From: Chloroflexi bacterium AL-N1
Lineage (GTDB): Bacteria > Chloroflexota > Chloroflexia > Chloroflexales > Roseiflexaceae
Length of the DNA: 64,000 nt
Assembly: GCA_013122435.1 (NCBI GenBank)
Contig: WYDT01000017.1
Location: 62,001 to 126,000, forward strand
Direction of reading: 5' to 3'
The position numbers were made by a program, and so were the translations under genes. Within the stretch, counting starts at the first letter, position 1. Each line of letters starts with the position of its first letter. The notes beneath the pieces were generated by a model that was not told the origin of the DNA, made no database searches, and was given only the letters and a program-made list of their open reading frames with translations. Shown here piece after piece: positions 52,866 through 61,550 of the stretch.

Positions 52866-53636
52866 ATGTCCCAGCAGTTGCGAATTGCCCATCTCTATCC
52901 TGAACAGATGAATATTTATGGAGATCGCGGAAATATTATAACCCTCACGCAGCGATGTCTCTGGCGCGGTATTGAGGTAGATGTTGTGCCGATCAGTATC
53001 GGCGCAACGGTCGATTGGTCCACTTATGATATCGTCTTCTTTGGTGGCGGACAGGATAGTGGGCAGGCCCTTATCGCCAATGACTTTGTCCATCACCACG
53101 GACCAGCATTGCGTGAAACTATCGACGACGGACTGGTGATGTTGGCGATCTGTGGGGGCTACCAGCTTCTTGGACACTACTTTGTGACACACACGGGCGA
53201 GCAACTCCCCGGCGTTGGCGCATTTGATATTCACACTGTTGGCGAGGATGTACGGATGATCGGAAATGTGGTGATAGAAGTCGATGGTATTCGTGCTGGA
53301 CCAGGTGATAATCGGCTCCACAATACGCCATCCCTCCGTTTGGTTGGATTTGAAAACCACAGTGGGCAGACCTTTCTGGGTAAAGGTGTGCGTCCTTTCG
53401 GTCGTGTATTGGTTGGTCACGGAAACAATGGTGAAGACGGTACAGAGGGCGCAATCTATCGCAATGCCTTTGGTTGTTATCTTCATGGTTCTCTGCTTCC
53501 CAAGAATCCTCAGTTTGCGGATCATTTGATTACATTAGCACTGGAGCGGCGTTACGATCAAGCCAATCTAGCTATGCTTGATGACATGTTTGAACTCCAT
53601 GCTCAACGCACCATGATCAATCGGTTGCTGCGATGA
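52866..53636 (+). CDS. gatD: Lipid II isoglutaminyl synthase glutaminase subunit GatD
   Basis: A 256-residue class I glutamine amidotransferase of the CobB/CobQ-like group. It begins LRIAHLYPEQMNIYGDRGNII, which is characteristic of GatD, has nucleophile Cys96 in LAICGGYQLLG and a histidine in GCYLHGSLLPKNP near residue 213. GatD supplies ammonia to MurT, which amidates the second stem-peptide residue. No murT gene lies within the window, which is unusual because the two are normally adjacent. The ATG at 52866 follows GGGAG. It overlaps no other gene and is 50 bases before the NmrA-like gene. Confidence 0.9.
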   Translation: MSQQLRIAHLYPEQMNIYGDRGNIITLTQRCLWRGIEVDVVPISIGATVDWSTYDIVFFGGGQDSGQALIANDFVHHHGPALRETIDDGLVMLAICGGYQLLGHYFVTHTGEQLPGVGAFDIHTVGEDVRMIGNVVIEVDGIRAGPGDNRLHNTPSLRLVGFENHSGQTFLGKGVRPFGRVLVGHGNNGEDGTEGAIYRNAFGCYLHGSLLPKNPQFADHLITLALERRYDQANLAMLDDMFELHAQRTMINRLLR

Positions 53637-53685
53637 TCTGGTGCTGTTACTCATCACTGATAGTACTTCGAGCACAACACCAACT

Positions 53686-54585
53686 ATGACAATCCTCTTA
53701 ATTGGCGGAACGGGTTTGCTTGGTGGCGCTGTCGCTGCCGAACTTGTGAAAAACGGTGAGCCAGTGCGCGCATTGGTCCGCAGTGGTAAGCACATCGAGT
53801 ATCTGCGTACCCTCGGCGTTGAATTCGATGTTGGTGATCTCTGCGATCCTCGATCACTCCGTCGCGCCCTGGCCGATATTCGGGTGGTGGTCACCACTGC
53901 ACAGAGCGATCCGTTTGATCGCAACACTCGTATTGACCATATCGATGGTAAAGGCAATCAAAACCTGATCGCCGCTGCATCAGAAGCTGGTGTGGAACAT
54001 TTTGTCTTTGTGTCGGCATTAAAGGCTGATGTTGGATCTGGTGATGTAATGTTGCTTGCCTGCAAGCATGCTGCCGAACTGGCGCTCAAAGCCAGTGGCT
54101 TACGCTATAGCATCATTCGTCCAGCGTCATTTCAGGAAATCTTTGGCAATGATCTAGTCCCCCTCAAACAATATGTCCAGCAATTTGGTGTCGGTTTGAT
54201 TCCTGGCAATGGCAAAGGTTTCCACTCATTTGTGTCCATCCATGATGTGGCGCGGACAGTTGTGCTCGCACTTCAGCGTTCTGAAGCTATCAACACGGTT
54301 ATTGATGTTGGTGGTCCCGATGATCTCACCTATCGTGAAGCCTACACACGGATTATGCAGATGACCGGCCAACCACGACTGATTCTGCCACTCCATTCAC
54401 GGCTTTTGGCAGTTGGTGGCACACTGTCAACACCTGTTTTCCCCAATCTGCGAGATCTCCTCGATTTGTTTGCTTTCTGTGATCGGGTCAATTACACCTG
54501 TGTTTCTCCCACTTGGCTGATCGATGCTCTCGGGCGCCGTCGCAGCTTTGATGATGGCATCCGCGAGATGTACAGTAGGTGTTAG
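53686..54585 (+). CDS. NmrA-like/atypical SDR NAD(P)-binding protein
   Basis: A 299-residue protein with an N-terminal Rossmann motif GGTGLLGG at residues 7-14, then VRALVRSGKH and a GDLCDPRSL strand. No Tyr-x3-Lys catalytic pair is evident, typical of the NmrA/atypical SDR group that act as redox sensors or reductases. The C-terminal half (PGNGKGFHSFVSIHDVARTV, INTVIDVGGPDDLTYREAY) is standard. The start at 53686 is chosen from the fold, since no ribosome site is strong. Confidence 0.84.
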   Translation: MTILLIGGTGLLGGAVAAELVKNGEPVRALVRSGKHIEYLRTLGVEFDVGDLCDPRSLRRALADIRVVVTTAQSDPFDRNTRIDHIDGKGNQNLIAAASEAGVEHFVFVSALKADVGSGDVMLLACKHAAELALKASGLRYSIIRPASFQEIFGNDLVPLKQYVQQFGVGLIPGNGKGFHSFVSIHDVARTVVLALQRSEAINTVIDVGGPDDLTYREAYTRIMQMTGQPRLILPLHSRLLAVGGTLSTPVFPNLRDLLDLFAFCDRVNYTCVSPTWLIDALGRRRSFDDGIREMYSRC

Positions 54586-54648
54586 GGCGTTGAGGCGGTG
54601 GGTTGCCTGAGCCTGTCAAAGGCAACGGTGGGGCGTTGGGACGGTGGG
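54585..54648. repeat. Intergenic repeat unit flanked by 18-base direct repeats
   Basis: A hairpin GTTGCCT...AGGCAAC (54602-54626) around GAGCCTGTCAA is flanked by near-identical 18-base copies beginning GGGCGTTG at 54585 and 54631. The GCCTGAGCCTGTC core matches, in reverse, the repeats at 61551 and 61597 and is a sequence type scattered through many bacterial genomes. Confidence 0.55.
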
Positions 54649-54819
54649 CAGTGAAAGAATTTTCCCCTCTTTTGTGATTGATATGCTCCTCCAAGAAATC
54701 ATATTTTTAGATGTTTCTTGATACAGAGCCATAGCGTCAATATTCTTTTCCCGTTTTAGCCTTGTTTGGTCTTTCATAGTACTGTTTTACGTGAGACGGT
54801 GTGCTTCTATGTGCGGTGG

Positions 54820-54825
54820 TATAAT
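54820..54825 (+). promoter_or_regulatory. Extended -10 promoter of the 54882 gene
   Basis: TGG precedes TATAAT, 57 bases before the ATG. The -35 is not recognisable. Confidence 0.42.
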
Positions 54826-54881
54826 CGTAATTGTACCAAGATGCAATTCAACCATACCCCACAAAACAAGAGGAGACTATA

Positions 54882-55727
54882 ATGCCCGAGTTGAGACCGA
54901 TGAGTCACGATTATCTTGAGTATTGGCTTCAGGTACAACCAAAGGCGTTCTTATTGGCGGAGGTGAATGAAATTCGCACAGCAATCATTGCAATTCAGGG
55001 TACAGCTACTCTGGCGAGTACGGAGCGAGATGTAGAACGTTTACAGCAAAGTTTGCAATATATTATTACTCGTGCAAAGCAGATAACAGATGCACTGAAT
55101 GTGGCTCTTGAGTATGCACGACATATGGATGAGTCGAAGAGAGGTTTTATGCAAGGTATCACCCAACGGATGCGGCCATATCGTCCTGGGCTCACCCTCG
55201 CCTGCAATATTATTCAGGATTGGGAACAGCGAACCCAGCAGCTCGTTGTTATTGCACAGGTGCGCTACAAAGTCACGACCCCTCACACTTGTCTCGTAGC
55301 AATGATACGATGGATAGATGGTGAGAGCACCAGCGCAAAGGATCTTCTACAGAAGGCCATCGAGGTTGCTGATCGGTGGTGTGCGATGCCAGTGTATAAT
55401 CAACCCAAACAGATTATTGTGGAGGATGATATCGATGGATTGCCAAGGAATGATGTCCATGGCTTCTATGATGCGCTGGTACTCCTTACCGATGACTTAC
55501 TAGATTTAGAACGTGAGCGAGTTGCTTATCGTGTGCAGGACGTGGAGTCAGGTTTTGATCAAGTGTTCGGTAGTGAGGCACAACAAGATTTGTTCTGGAT
55601 ACGTAGTCTACGGGCGATGATTGAAGTGGCCATTAGTTGTATTGATGCACAGCCCAATGTCGTGCCAGCAAGAATACGAGTTGCCCTGTATGAACTAGAG
55701 TCTTGGTGTCAGTTACAACGGAACTAA
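54882..55727 (+). CDS. Helical protein with an N-terminal HisKA-like region lacking histidine
   Basis: A 281-residue protein with AAGAGGAG before its ATG. Residues about 28-75 (AEVNEIRTAIIAIQGTATLAS...LQYIITRAKQITDALN) follow the pattern of a histidine-kinase dimerisation helix pair, SHELRTPLxAIxG, but the phosphoacceptor histidine is replaced by asparagine. The rest is helical and charged, with no ATPase domain. It could be a kinase-interacting or phosphotransfer-mimic protein; this is a tentative reading. The next gene follows after 23 bases. Confidence 0.5.
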   Translation: MPELRPMSHDYLEYWLQVQPKAFLLAEVNEIRTAIIAIQGTATLASTERDVERLQQSLQYIITRAKQITDALNVALEYARHMDESKRGFMQGITQRMRPYRPGLTLACNIIQDWEQRTQQLVVIAQVRYKVTTPHTCLVAMIRWIDGESTSAKDLLQKAIEVADRWCAMPVYNQPKQIIVEDDIDGLPRNDVHGFYDALVLLTDDLLDLERERVAYRVQDVESGFDQVFGSEAQQDLFWIRSLRAMIEVAISCIDAQPNVVPARIRVALYELESWCQLQRN

Positions 55728-55750
55728 GTCTTGATAAAGGTTTGACTTCT

Positions 55751-56218
55751 ATGGATATCCACTCTCTTATGCATCAGTTTGTCCTATTGAAAGGAGCAGA
55801 TGTAGGACAGGGACCACGACACCCAACTACTCCTGTCCCTGCTCTTGCGAAAGAGATCGAAGATTTCTTTCATTTCCATCCATTTCTCCGGCGTGACTCT
55901 GGATATGTTGATTTTATAGAGGGTTATGCTGGAGCAGGTATTTCGCGAGAACCCGAATTGATGGTCGACATCTATGGGTTTATTCCAAGCGGAACACACA
56001 TTGTCAAAGAAGATGGAATTCGACTTGATGAACGCGGCTATTTTGCGTTCTGCACAACATATCTCGATAATTTAGGAGATGTTGGTTTTGCCTTTGATAC
56101 AGAACGAATGTCAGGCATATATCAATGGATGGTGGGCGAGCATCTACAAGGAGACTATAGTTGGTATTGTTCTACCTTCCTCGAATGGCTCGAGCGTTTG
56201 ATAAGGTATGAGGGATGA
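55751..56218 (+). CDS. Conserved protein of unknown function
   Basis: A 155-residue protein, mixed alpha/beta, rich in aromatic residues (FFHFHPFLRRDSGYVDFIEGYAG, FAFDTERMSGIYQWM, YSWYCSTFLEWLERLI). I do not recognise the family. It has a weak AAAGG site and is 23 bases downstream of the HisKA-like gene, in the same direction, so the two are probably co-transcribed. Confidence 0.6.
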   Translation: MDIHSLMHQFVLLKGADVGQGPRHPTTPVPALAKEIEDFFHFHPFLRRDSGYVDFIEGYAGAGISREPELMVDIYGFIPSGTHIVKEDGIRLDERGYFAFCTTYLDNLGDVGFAFDTERMSGIYQWMVGEHLQGDYSWYCSTFLEWLERLIRYEG

Positions 56219-56328
56219 CTTGATGAGTAGTGGTTAATCTGTGTGGTGTATATGGTTTTTAACAAGTCCAAATCGATGTTCTACGATTAACAATGACACA
56301 CACACTGATACTATCACAAGGATAATCT

Positions 56329-56991
56329 ATGTTTCGCCATCCTAGAGATATCATTGTCTGGTTGGTGTGGTTTCTGACCTATAGCATTGGGTGGGGTATT
56401 GGTATTGTCCTTCTGTCGATCAGTGCAATTAATATCTTTTATTTTGATCCGACTACAGGATCTATCTTACCCCCTGACCTAATCGATTTTGTGCTGTTTC
56501 ATGGGACTATTTGGGGTGGCATTGGTGTGACGCAGTGGGTCGTATTGCGAATCGCCTACTTCCCGAAGGTGGTGTGGTGGAGCCCCTGGTGGGTGCTAGT
56601 CACTGTCGTTGGGTGGGTATGCTTTTGGCTTCTAACCCATGTTCCTCCTCTGCCTGTGGATATGTTGAGTATGTTGCTGGTGTGGGCACTAGCAGGTATG
56701 TTGATAGGTTTGCTTGAATGGTTTGTATTACGGCGTTATGTTGCTGGAGCAATCATCTGGTTGTGCGCCCATCCTGTTGCACTGGGAACTATGGCGTTGC
56801 TACATTGGGTTATAAATCCTATCCAACTACAGGTTTTTGGTAGTAGTTCTACAATTGGACGCTTTGTAGATATCATGTTGCCAGGTATGGTGTATGGCAG
56901 TGTAATAGGTTTTTTCCTGGTCTTTTTGTTACAGAGAGCAAGTCCTCGTCACGTGCTAACGAACTACAGTCACTATCAGCCAGGTGAATGA
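56329..56991 (+). CDS. Multi-helix membrane protein, unknown
   Basis: A 220-residue integral membrane protein with about six predicted helices and many tryptophans. Two stretches of similar type, FVLFHGTIWGGIGVTQWVVLR and LVWALAGMLIGLLEWFVLRRYV, suggest an internal duplication with pseudo-twofold symmetry, ending each in a (V/F)VLR. No transport signature is seen. AAGGAT precedes the ATG. Confidence 0.7.
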   Translation: MFRHPRDIIVWLVWFLTYSIGWGIGIVLLSISAINIFYFDPTTGSILPPDLIDFVLFHGTIWGGIGVTQWVVLRIAYFPKVVWWSPWWVLVTVVGWVCFWLLTHVPPLPVDMLSMLLVWALAGMLIGLLEWFVLRRYVAGAIIWLCAHPVALGTMALLHWVINPIQLQVFGSSSTIGRFVDIMLPGMVYGSVIGFFLVFLLQRASPRHVLTNYSHYQPGE

Positions 56992-57036
56992 ACTGATTGT
57001 GTTTCCCCAAACCACCAACGCATGTAAAACTCATGG

Positions 57037-57042
57037 TATAAT
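57037..57042 (+). promoter_or_regulatory. Extended -10 promoter of the pentapeptide-repeat gene
   Basis: TGG precedes TATAAT, followed by C, as at 54820. The expected leader before the ATG at 57131 is about 80 bases. Confidence 0.42.
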
Positions 57043-57130
57043 CAGAACACTTGAGCGAAATAAATCTGTCGGACTCGTGAATATATGGTGATCAGTGTGG
57101 AACAGACCATTGTGACCAGGAGGAGTCGCT

Positions 57131-57805
57131 ATGCCACCCCGCAAAAGCGCTACATCAAGCACGCCCGTTCAGGCACCACAGATCAAGTGGGATGTACTTG
57201 AGGATGCTGGAGAGTCTGCAACACTCACTAACAACAGCCTGTTTGAGCGTGTCCAGCTACAACACGCTGATATGTCAGCGCAAACCGTCGATGATGTGCT
57301 CTTTGAGCAGGTAGTTTGTAAGCACATCAATTTTGGTCAGTCAACCATTACATTGGGACAACTTATTGATTGTCAGTTTCACACCTGTGATTTTGCCAAC
57401 ACGACGCTTGAGAAGTGCTATGTGCGGCGGGTGGAGTTCAGCGGATGCCGGATGTTGGGCATCAATCTGCCCCAACTCGATGGTCAGGATGTAGTTTGGC
57501 GCGATTGCAATGTTGAATGGGGGCGTTTTGAAGATGCTGCGTTGAAGTCCACCCGCTTTGAGCGTTGTCTACTCCGTGAAGCATCCTTCGGCAACAGCGA
57601 TCTGTCAGGTGCGGTGCTGTACAACTGTGATCTGACTCGGGCGGATTTTCGTGGTGCCAAACTAGCAGGGACCGATTTGCGTGGGTCAACTATCGATGGC
57701 ATTCAGATTAGTCCATATGAATTGCAGGAGGTGATTGTCGACTCTGCTCAAGCGCTCCAGCTTGTGTCGATTTTTGGCCTTGTTGTCAAAGACAGTGATG
57801 GGTAA
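57131..57805 (+). CDS. Pentapeptide-repeat protein
   Basis: A 224-residue protein with AGGAGGAG before the ATG. From about residue 35 to 200 it shows A(D/N)(L/F)xx-like pentapeptides (LFERVQLQHADMSAQ, CDFANTTLEKC, SDLSGAVLYNCDLTRADFRGAKLAGTDLRG), predicting a four-sided beta-helix. Many cysteines replace the central residue of units. Such proteins bind other proteins; some protect gyrase, but the regular Ala/Leu pattern of that group is not seen in the first half. Function unknown. Confidence 0.85.
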   Translation: MPPRKSATSSTPVQAPQIKWDVLEDAGESATLTNNSLFERVQLQHADMSAQTVDDVLFEQVVCKHINFGQSTITLGQLIDCQFHTCDFANTTLEKCYVRRVEFSGCRMLGINLPQLDGQDVVWRDCNVEWGRFEDAALKSTRFERCLLREASFGNSDLSGAVLYNCDLTRADFRGAKLAGTDLRGSTIDGIQISPYELQEVIVDSAQALQLVSIFGLVVKDSDG

Positions 57806-57963
57806 AGGGTTATCATAGCGCACCCACCTTGCCATGTAGAGTTGCAACATAGTGTTGTTGATCTCCCAAATGCTGTTGAGTCGCTGTTCTAGGTTTTACT
57901 TGCCTTAATGCTCTTGTGAAACACCTCTTGCTCATCGGGTGCGGGCATTCCTTTTTTACATTT

Positions 57964-58476
57964 CTACCAGTCGCCTGCATACAACACACTGTATGGCTCG
58001 GCTTCCTGTGTGGTCAGATGATAGCGCAACTCGATCAGTTGGCGAATATGGAGCAGGTCGTGGGCGACCCACGAGGCTAGCAGATCGCCTGCCTGCAGCA
58101 CAAGGCCGCTGGGATGACGGTGTGATCGGGTCCAGTCGGGTGCTTTCAGGGATTGAAGCCATTGCAGGGATTGCTGGCGTTCGGCGCTGAAGTTGGCGAT
58201 GGACTGGTGCGGATCGCGTTGCTGGTAGGCCCGCGCAGTAACCCATCCGGCGGGATCGGTAGGTGGCCAGTCGTTGTCTGGGTGATGGAGGAGGAAGTCC
58301 AGGCGTGCCCGAAAGTCTTCCCGTTCCTCATCATACAGGTGGTTGATGACTTCGAGCATCGACCACGACTGTGGGTCTGGCTTTACACGTGCTTGCTCAA
58401 CGGAAACGGTTTCGAAGAGGTGTGTGATCGTGGTGGCGTTGAGAGCGAGTTGGGTGTGCGCCCATTGCAGGTCCAT
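57964..58476 (-). CDS. DinB-family protein (four-helix metal-binding)
   Basis: A 170-residue protein. The DinB metal triad can be placed at His46 (EVINHLYDEE), His139 (WVAHD) and His143 (LLHIRQL). The fold is a four-helix bundle; relatives act as thiol-dependent transferases or have unknown roles. GGGAA precedes the ATG. Upstream (58477-58729) no gene or clear signal is visible. It is convergent with the pentapeptide gene. Confidence 0.85.
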   Translation of the reverse strand: MDLQWAHTQLALNATTITHLFETVSVEQARVKPDPQSWSMLEVINHLYDEEREDFRARLDFLLHHPDNDWPPTDPAGWVTARAYQQRDPHQSIANFSAERQQSLQWLQSLKAPDWTRSHRHPSGLVLQAGDLLASWVAHDLLHIRQLIELRYHLTTQEAEPYSVLYAGDW

Positions 58477-58729
58477 GACATGTTTCCCGTTGTGTGAGAA
58501 TATCTATGCTGAGGGATTATATGCGATGAGGTGGCAGGTGTCAAGGGTGGGTGTTATGTGGCGTCTGCTGCGATAGGTAGTGGTTGTACTGACACAATCG
58601 GTATTGTTTCAGTCGAAGAGGGTGTGTACGCTGACAGGTGTAAAATGTTTTGTATAGGTGGCTGCAGCAAAAGGTGCAAAACGAGATCACGGTTCTCGGG
58701 AGAGATGTTTCAAGACCAGTAAGTGGAAA

Positions 58730-58942
58730 CTAATGGGAACCAAGTTCTGTTGGTTGTACAAGAACGGAATAATCAAGCAGAGTAATACCAACCACTTGTT
58801 GCGATTGCTTATTCACACGCAATAAAATGTAGTCAGTTAATTCAATTCCAGTCGCTAACTCTCCCGAACGGAATGAGATAGAGAGTGTGTCACTGGTGGC
58901 ATTGTAATTGTAGGTGGATGTGTTTTTAGATGGGTTATTCAT
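58730..58942 (-). CDS. DUF2283-like small protein
   Basis: A 70-residue protein with the DUF2283 pattern YNYNATSDTLSISFRSG...TDYILLRVNKQSQQVVGITLLDYS. Function unknown. Its ATG overlaps the stop codon of the preceding membrane-protein gene (TAATG), with no ribosome site of its own, so its translation is probably coupled. Confidence 0.7.
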   Translation of the reverse strand: MNNPSKNTSTYNYNATSDTLSISFRSGELATGIELTDYILLRVNKQSQQVVGITLLDYSVLVQPTELGSH

Positions 58943-60210
58943 TACTGCTCTGGGAGTGTTACAGAAACACTTGGAAAATAGGCAGTACCGACGATAGAAT
59001 GGCTGATCAGCACTACTGTGAATTCTTGGACACTATTGGTGGGTGTATCAAACTCGATCCAATGAGCACGACGGACGCCAGCTTGCAGAGGGGCACTAAA
59101 ATGGTCGTTCTTGGGGGTCTCCACTTTGTCAGCCACTTTGGTGTAGGTTTCGCCCTGCTCATCAGCTAGATAAGTTGAGTCGTAGTTGAGACGGATGTCA
59201 TAGTTCTCGTCAGACTGATTGGCAAACAAGAAATGCCAGCGCATCCGTGCGTTGGGAAGAAACTCGACCTGGGTAATAGTGACCGTCACATCATCACGAT
59301 TCGAGCTATCGATGGTTGTATCTACAGGAATGGTGAGAATGTCATCTGGAACAGGAGTGACTTCTGGTAGCGATACCGCTTCAGGGTTGTAATTCAGGGT
59401 CACTGTGGTGGTGGGAAAATAGGCAGTACCGACGATAGAATGGCTGATCAGTACTACTGTGAATTCCTGGACACTGTTGGTGGGTGTATCAAACTCGATC
59501 CAATGAGCACGACGAACTCCGGCTTGCAGGGGGGCAGTAAAATGGCCATTCTTAGGGGTTTCCACTTTGTCAGCCACTTTGGTGTAGGTTTCGCCCTGTT
59601 CATCAGCCAGATAAGTTGAGTCGTAGTTGAGACGGATGTCATAGTTCTCGTCAGACTGATTGGCAAACAAGAAATGCCAGCGCATCCGTCCCGTGGGAAG
59701 AAATTCAACCTGGGTGATAGTGACCGTCACATTGTCGCGATTCGAGCTATCGATACTTTGATTGACTTCGACGACACTGGATACTTCAGAAGGTTCAGCA
59801 GTGGGGTTTGATTGAGCTATTGGGGATGGCTCTGTAACAGGAGTCTCGACAGTAACGGTCGGCTGATCGGGAGGAAGCGGTGTTATAGATGGATCTGGCT
59901 GTAAGGTTGGTGCCAATGTAGGAGAAATTGTGGAAGAGTCTCTATCTTCTGTAGGAACTACTAATGGTGTAGATTGGCTCGTCTTTGGAGCAGGAGATGT
60001 GGCAATCCCTGTTGCACCACCGGGGAACATTATTTGGATTATAGCAACAGACCAAAGCACCAAACCACAGACCACAAAAGATACGCGAGGTAATCGTCCA
60101 GTTACAAAAGGAATCTCGAAACCGATAGCTTTGATACCACCACCAAGTACACCAACGAAAATAAAAATGGCACCCAATACCAATAGAACCCCTTCATTCG
60201 TCTGAGGCAT
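58942..60210 (-). CDS. Membrane-anchored protein with two near-identical DUF4352-like domains
   Basis: A 422-residue protein; the ATG at 60210 follows GGAG, and the upstream frame extension is not used. Two N-terminal hydrophobic helices (LLVLGAIFIFVGVLGGGI and VSFVVCGLVLWSVAIIQIM) anchor it. A 90-residue Pro/Thr-rich spacer leads to two tandem beta-sandwich domains of about 110 residues (TITQVEFLP...RMRWHFLFANQS...HSIVGTAYFP). These domains are nearly identical in DNA and protein. An extracellular binding role is likely. DUF4352-like assignment is from the TITQVEF...HFLFxNQS pattern. Confidence 0.82.
   Translation of the reverse strand: MPQTNEGVLLVLGAIFIFVGVLGGGIKAIGFEIPFVTGRLPRVSFVVCGLVLWSVAIIQIMFPGGATGIATSPAPKTSQSTPLVVPTEDRDSSTISPTLAPTLQPDPSITPLPPDQPTVTVETPVTEPSPIAQSNPTAEPSEVSSVVEVNQSIDSSNRDNVTVTITQVEFLPTGRMRWHFLFANQSDENYDIRLNYDSTYLADEQGETYTKVADKVETPKNGHFTAPLQAGVRRAHWIEFDTPTNSVQEFTVVLISHSIVGTAYFPTTTVTLNYNPEAVSLPEVTPVPDDILTIPVDTTIDSSNRDDVTVTITQVEFLPNARMRWHFLFANQSDENYDIRLNYDSTYLADEQGETYTKVADKVETPKNDHFSAPLQAGVRRAHWIEFDTPTNSVQEFTVVLISHSIVGTAYFPSVSVTLPEQ
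58975..59753. repeat. 338-base tandem coding duplication, period 441
   Basis: Copies 58975-59312 and 59416-59753 align without gaps at an offset of 441 bases, with about 23 differences by eye, close to 93% identity. They encode the two DUF4352-like domains. The unrepeated 103-base spacer encodes a linker. The duplication is recent compared with the family. Confidence 0.85.
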
Positions 60211-60413
60211 TGTAATACTCCAAATGATACTCTTATCTTGTCGTTTGGGTGGGACGTTGAAAGAATCGTAAAACTTCTTAACACAAGTGTACCATAATTT
60301 AGTGAGAGCATGGTTAAACCTGATATGGAAGATACCGGTTTGTTTTATCAATTAATCTTTGAAGTATGTCAGTTTAAGAAAGATAAATCATCCCTCCCAC
60401 CAAACCAATAGCG

Positions 60414-60419
60414 TATAAT
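60414..60419 (+). promoter_or_regulatory. -10 element (TATAAT) ahead of the GNAT gene
   Basis: A perfect TATAAT lies 54 bases before the GNAT ATG. No -35 or TG extension is present. Confidence 0.33.
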
Positions 60420-60472
60420 GGACCGACACGTGATGATGACACAGACTCCACATAAACGATAAGGAGCCACGT

Positions 60473-61072
60473 ATGCAGGTATTTTTAGAAACTGAGCGCC
60501 TCATTCTGCGGCGTTTTACAGAAGCTGATGGAGACCATCTCTTTGCCCTTGATAATGATCCCGACGTCATGCGTTTTCTTAACGGTGGTACGCCTACGCC
60601 ACGTGATGTGATCCAGAATGACATTCTGCCGGGTTTTCTCCACTACGACGAGGATGCATCTGGCAACGGTGCGTGGGCTGCTATCGAGAAGACCAGCGGG
60701 GATTTTCTGGGCTGGTTCAGTTTTCGCCTGTCTGGGGAAACCTCTTATGAGTTCATTCTTGGCTATCGGTTGCATAAAGCTGCCTGGGGCAAAGGCTATG
60801 CCACGGAGGGATCAGGGGCCTTGATTCGGAAAGGCTTTACCGAGTTGGACGTGCAGCGTGTCGTAGCTACGACCTACGAGGAGAACATCGGGTCGCGTCG
60901 TGTGATGGAGAAGGTTGGTATGAAGCTGGTGCGGACGTTTCGTATCACTGCGGATGATCTTGTGCATTCAGGTTCGTTTCATAGCACCTCGCCTGAGGTC
61001 TGGGATGGCGATGATGTTGAATATGCGTTGGAGAGGGCTGACTGGGAGCGTCAAGAGGTGCTACGTGGTTAA
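60473..61072 (+). CDS. GNAT acetyltransferase, RimJ/RimL type
   Basis: A 199-residue enzyme of the ribosomal-protein-alanine acetyltransferase group. The start ETERLILRRFTEADGDHLFALDNDPDVMRFLNGG is diagnostic, and the acetyl-CoA motif is KAAWGKGYATEG near residue 105, followed by RVVATTYEENIGSRRVMEKVGM. AAGGAG precedes the ATG. Real substrates are often not ribosomal. The VOC gene follows after 30 bases. Confidence 0.9.
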   Translation: MQVFLETERLILRRFTEADGDHLFALDNDPDVMRFLNGGTPTPRDVIQNDILPGFLHYDEDASGNGAWAAIEKTSGDFLGWFSFRLSGETSYEFILGYRLHKAAWGKGYATEGSGALIRKGFTELDVQRVVATTYEENIGSRRVMEKVGMKLVRTFRITADDLVHSGSFHSTSPEVWDGDDVEYALERADWERQEVLRG

Positions 61073-61102
61073 CCTGCCTGCGTTATAAGGAGGTGAGCTA
61101 AA

Positions 61103-61498
61103 ATGGCTGATGCACTAGTCATGCGGGTTGCGCGCCCTACCGACAATCTCACGACAATTAAGCACATGTACATCAACGGCTTAGGGTTTACGCTGCTGGG
61201 TGAGTTTACTGATCACGACAGCTTTGATGGCGTGATGCTTGGACAACCCAACGCACCATACCATCTTGAGTTTACAGCAAAAGTGGGTCATACCGTTGGT
61301 ACTGCACCGACTCAGGAGAACCTGCTTGTGTTCTATATTCCAGAGCAGGATGAATGGGAGCACCGCTGTCAGCAGATGCGACAGGCGGGCTTTATTGAGG
61401 TGCCGTCGTTCAATCCGTATTGGGAGGTGCATGGTAAAACGTTTGAAGATGTTGATGGCTATCGTGTAGTGCTGCAAAACGCGACGTGGACGGTATGA
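61103..61498 (+). CDS. VOC-family (glyoxalase/bleomycin-resistance fold) protein
   Basis: A 131-residue protein of single VOC length, with ALVMRVARPTDNLTTIKHMYINGLGFTLLGEF, YHLEFTAK, and VPSFNPYWEVHGKTFEDVDGYRVVLQNA. The last glutamate/aspartate and early arginine are in positions common to the fold. Ligand unknown. The ribosome site AAGGAGGTGA is near-perfect, so strong translation is expected. Confidence 0.85.
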   Translation: MADALVMRVARPTDNLTTIKHMYINGLGFTLLGEFTDHDSFDGVMLGQPNAPYHLEFTAKVGHTVGTAPTQENLLVFYIPEQDEWEHRCQQMRQAGFIEVPSFNPYWEVHGKTFEDVDGYRVVLQNATWTV

Positions 61499-61550
61499 TA
61501 TTACTACAGAGGAACTTGAGTGCGAGGTATTACCTGGTTTGACGAGTGCA

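Noticed and set aside
53641..53685. GTG start giving a 15-residue extension of the NmrA-like protein
   Set aside because: The extension is polar and precedes the first strand of the Rossmann fold; family members begin at the MTILLIGGTG sequence.
60102..60311. Alternative reading frame and N-terminal extension of the DUF4352-like protein
   Set aside because: GGAG precedes the ATG at 60210 and the hydrophobic anchor starts just after it; upstream residues are not membrane-like and lack a signal.
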